The notes beneath the pieces were generated by a model. That model was given only the letters and a program-made list of their open reading frames with translations, did no database searches and was not told the DNA's origin. Source: JBDKGV01 sp039798005 (GTDB lineage Bacteria; Fibrobacterota; Fibrobacteria; UBA5070). Taken from it: a stretch of DNA of 6,623 nucleotides. How positions within the stretch are numbered: position 1 is the first letter of the stretch; every line of letters begins with the position of its first letter. The translations under genes were made by a program, and so were the position numbers. The DNA lies in NCBI GenBank assembly GCA_039798005.1, contig JBDKGV010000197.1, positions 1 through 6,623 of the forward strand, in the 5' to 3' direction. This document shows positions 5,694 through 6,623 of this stretch, in pieces.

Positions 5694-6511
5694 CAGGCGT
5701 CCCACTGTGTCAGGGGGAAGATCTGGAAATTGGCCTGGAAGACCATGTCGGCCTCCTGGTCCAAGGCGACGCGCTGCAGGATGGCTTGGCGGCACTGGCG
5801 CAGCAATTGACGCACATCGTCGAGGGTCTCCTTGCGCATGTGCAAGGTGAGGCTGGTGACATCACGGCCTTCGGGAGGCACGCGCGAGAGGGAATTCGCG
5901 GCCTGCCCGATCATCTCCTTGTGGAATTCCCGCATCAACAGGGTGGATTGCTCCCCGGTGCTCAAGCTGCGATGGGTGCGTTCCCAGTTCCCCGATTCGG
6001 TGCGGTGGGCAAGGCCGAGTTTTTCCAGCAGCACGATGCTGCTGCGGACCCGTGCGGCCGAAAGCGGCGGGGAGAGACGGCGTCCCAGTTCTCCGTAACG
6101 TTCCCCGAAGGGCGCGATCTCAAGGGATGCCAAGACGACGGCATGACGCCAGTCGCGGTAGAATTCGAACTGGGCATCGGAAAGCGCCTTGACCGCAGGC
6201 GCTCGCAAGGCCTGGATGCGTTCGTAGAATCCACGCGCCTCGGCGTCGTTGCGGGCACGGGCATATCCCACCAAGCCCATGAAATACTCGCTCTCGCGCG
6301 CCGTGAAGGCGAGGTAGGTGCAGGCGTTTTCGGCGAGGCGGGGCGAGAGATGGTTTTCCTTGCGCATCACATGGAGAAGATAGCCCGGATCGATCCCGAT
6401 GCGCTTGCCCATCATGCGAAGCGAATACCTTGGATTCGCCCGCTTGCGGTCCTCGTAGCAGTCCCGGAGGTAGTCGCGGTATTCGAGATATTCAAGCAAG
6501 GGTCGAGTCAT
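5693..6511 (-). CDS. TIGR02147 (DUF4423-type) family transcriptional regulator-like protein
   Basis: A 272-residue cytoplasmic protein with no signal peptide or membrane segment, matching the usual length of TIGR02147, a large paralogous family first described in Fibrobacter succinogenes. The N-terminal part (about 7-75, with SLRMMGKRIGIDPGYLLHVM at 30-49) resembles a helix-turn-helix of the XRE type. A middle block (about 114-185) begins with FEFYRDWRHAVVLASL and continues through SAARVRSSIVLLEKLGLAHR, a winged-helix-like DUF4423 region. The C-terminal hallmark runs from TSLTLHM (219-225) to the closing NFQIFPLT (261-268). It most likely binds DNA and controls nearby genes, with the directly coupled lipoprotein as the obvious candidate; family function is poorly established, so this is inference. 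The ATG at 6511 has AAGGA ten bases upstream and fits the family's N-terminus. Its stop shares one base with the lipoprotein start (TGATG). Confidence 0.9.
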   Translation of the reverse strand: MTRPLLEYLEYRDYLRDCYEDRKRANPRYSLRMMGKRIGIDPGYLLHVMRKENHLSPRLAENACTYLAFTARESEYFMGLVGYARARNDAEARGFYERIQALRAPAVKALSDAQFEFYRDWRHAVVLASLEIAPFGERYGELGRRLSPPLSAARVRSSIVLLEKLGLAHRTESGNWERTHRSLSTGEQSTLLMREFHKEMIGQAANSLSRVPPEGRDVTSLTLHMRKETLDDVRQLLRQCRQAILQRVALDQEADMVFQANFQIFPLTQWDA

Positions 6512-6521
6512 GGCGATACCA

Positions 6522-6526
6522 TCCTT
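6522..6526 (-). promoter_or_regulatory. Shine-Dalgarno site of the TIGR02147 gene
   Basis: AAGGA on the minus strand is separated by ten bases from the ATG at 6511-6509. The spacing is slightly long but usable, and it supports this ATG as the start. Confidence 0.5.
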
Positions 6527-6570
6527 GTCGAGGTCAGGCCATCAAGCCCGTGCAAGATCACCAGAAACAG

Positions 6571-6590
6571 TCCCCTTTGTTCCAAGGGGA
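6571..6590 (-). repeat. 7-bp hairpin (TCCCCTT / AAGGGGA), possible weak terminator or operator
   Basis: TCCCCTT at 6571-6577 and AAGGGGA at 6584-6590 pair perfectly around a six-base loop. On the minus strand the stem is followed by CTGTTTCTGG, which has only a short T-run, so intrinsic termination of an upstream transcript would be weak. Its place about 60 bases before the regulator's start also fits an operator or leader hairpin. Confidence 0.4.
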
Positions 6591-6623
6591 ATTCCGCGAT
6601 TCCAGCGCTGCTCACTGCCGTGG

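Larger units (their letters stand above)
6512..6623. other. Leader region upstream of the TIGR02147 gene, no gene firmly recognised
   Basis: These 112 bases hold a Shine-Dalgarno, a 7-bp hairpin at 6571-6590, the palindrome GGAATTCC (6588-6595) and two ATTCC repeats (6591 and 6599). No convincing sigma-70 promoter is visible. One minus-strand frame is open from the window edge and ends with a TGA that would overlap the regulator's ATG by four bases. It could be the tail of an upstream gene but has no recognisable motif, so I leave it unannotated as a gene. Confidence 0.4.

Noticed and set aside
5694..5795. N-terminal extension of the LamG lipoprotein from an ATG at 5795
   Set aside because: It would bury the signal peptide behind 34 Pro/Gly-rich residues overlapping the regulator gene; the 5693 start gives a proper lipobox and TGATG coupling.
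1..6623. CRISPR array, transposase, integrase, tRNA or rRNA
   Set aside because: No spaced repeat array, mobile-element protein or recognisable structured RNA was seen; the window is almost fully accounted for by five genes.

Overview
The window is a dense, GC-rich (roughly 60-65 % by eye) bacterial segment in which every supported gene is read from the minus strand. Two features point to the phylum Fibrobacterota (Fibrobacter and relatives), though not conclusively. One is a 272-residue TIGR02147-family regulator, a family first defined as a large paralogous set in Fibrobacter succinogenes. The other is a lipoprotein with a GGGGIETGN-type motif just after the lipidated cysteine, followed by DUF2341 and LamG-like domains. 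I assign no species.

In the direction of transcription (right to left) the layout is as follows. (1) 6623-6512 is a short leader with a 7-bp hairpin and a Shine-Dalgarno site. (2) 6511-5693 encodes the TIGR02147 (DUF4423-type) regulator. (3) 5693-4158 encodes a lipoprotein with two carboxypeptidase-regulatory-like domains, a DUF2341 domain and a LamG/concanavalin-like domain; its start overlaps the regulator's stop by one base (TGATG). (4) 4157-4070 is an 88-bp intergenic region with inverted and direct repeats and a good Shine-Dalgarno site. (5) 4069-2591 encodes a secreted M16 zinc metallopeptidase with an intact HxxEH site. (6) 2594-966 encodes a lipid-anchored M16 homologue that has lost HxxEH but keeps the R...GLAY motif, with an ATGA overlap to gene 5. 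(7) 969-1 encodes the first 323 residues of a class I deoxyribodipyrimidine photolyase, starting at GTG inside a GTGA overlap with gene 6 and running off the window edge.

The window therefore holds two translationally coupled modules. The first pairs a regulator with a surface lipoprotein that probably binds glycan or another extracellular ligand. The second is a two-subunit M16 peptidase in which one polypeptide carries the zinc site and the other, membrane-tethered, carries the partner motif; a cytoplasmic DNA-repair enzyme is attached at its 3' end. No RNA gene, mobile element or CRISPR array is visible.

The least explained signal is a 19-bp quasi-palindrome, TTGACGGAAT(C/T)TGTCAAAC. It occurs almost identically inside the photolyase gene and at the start of the second M16 gene, with a related core elsewhere in the photolyase gene.
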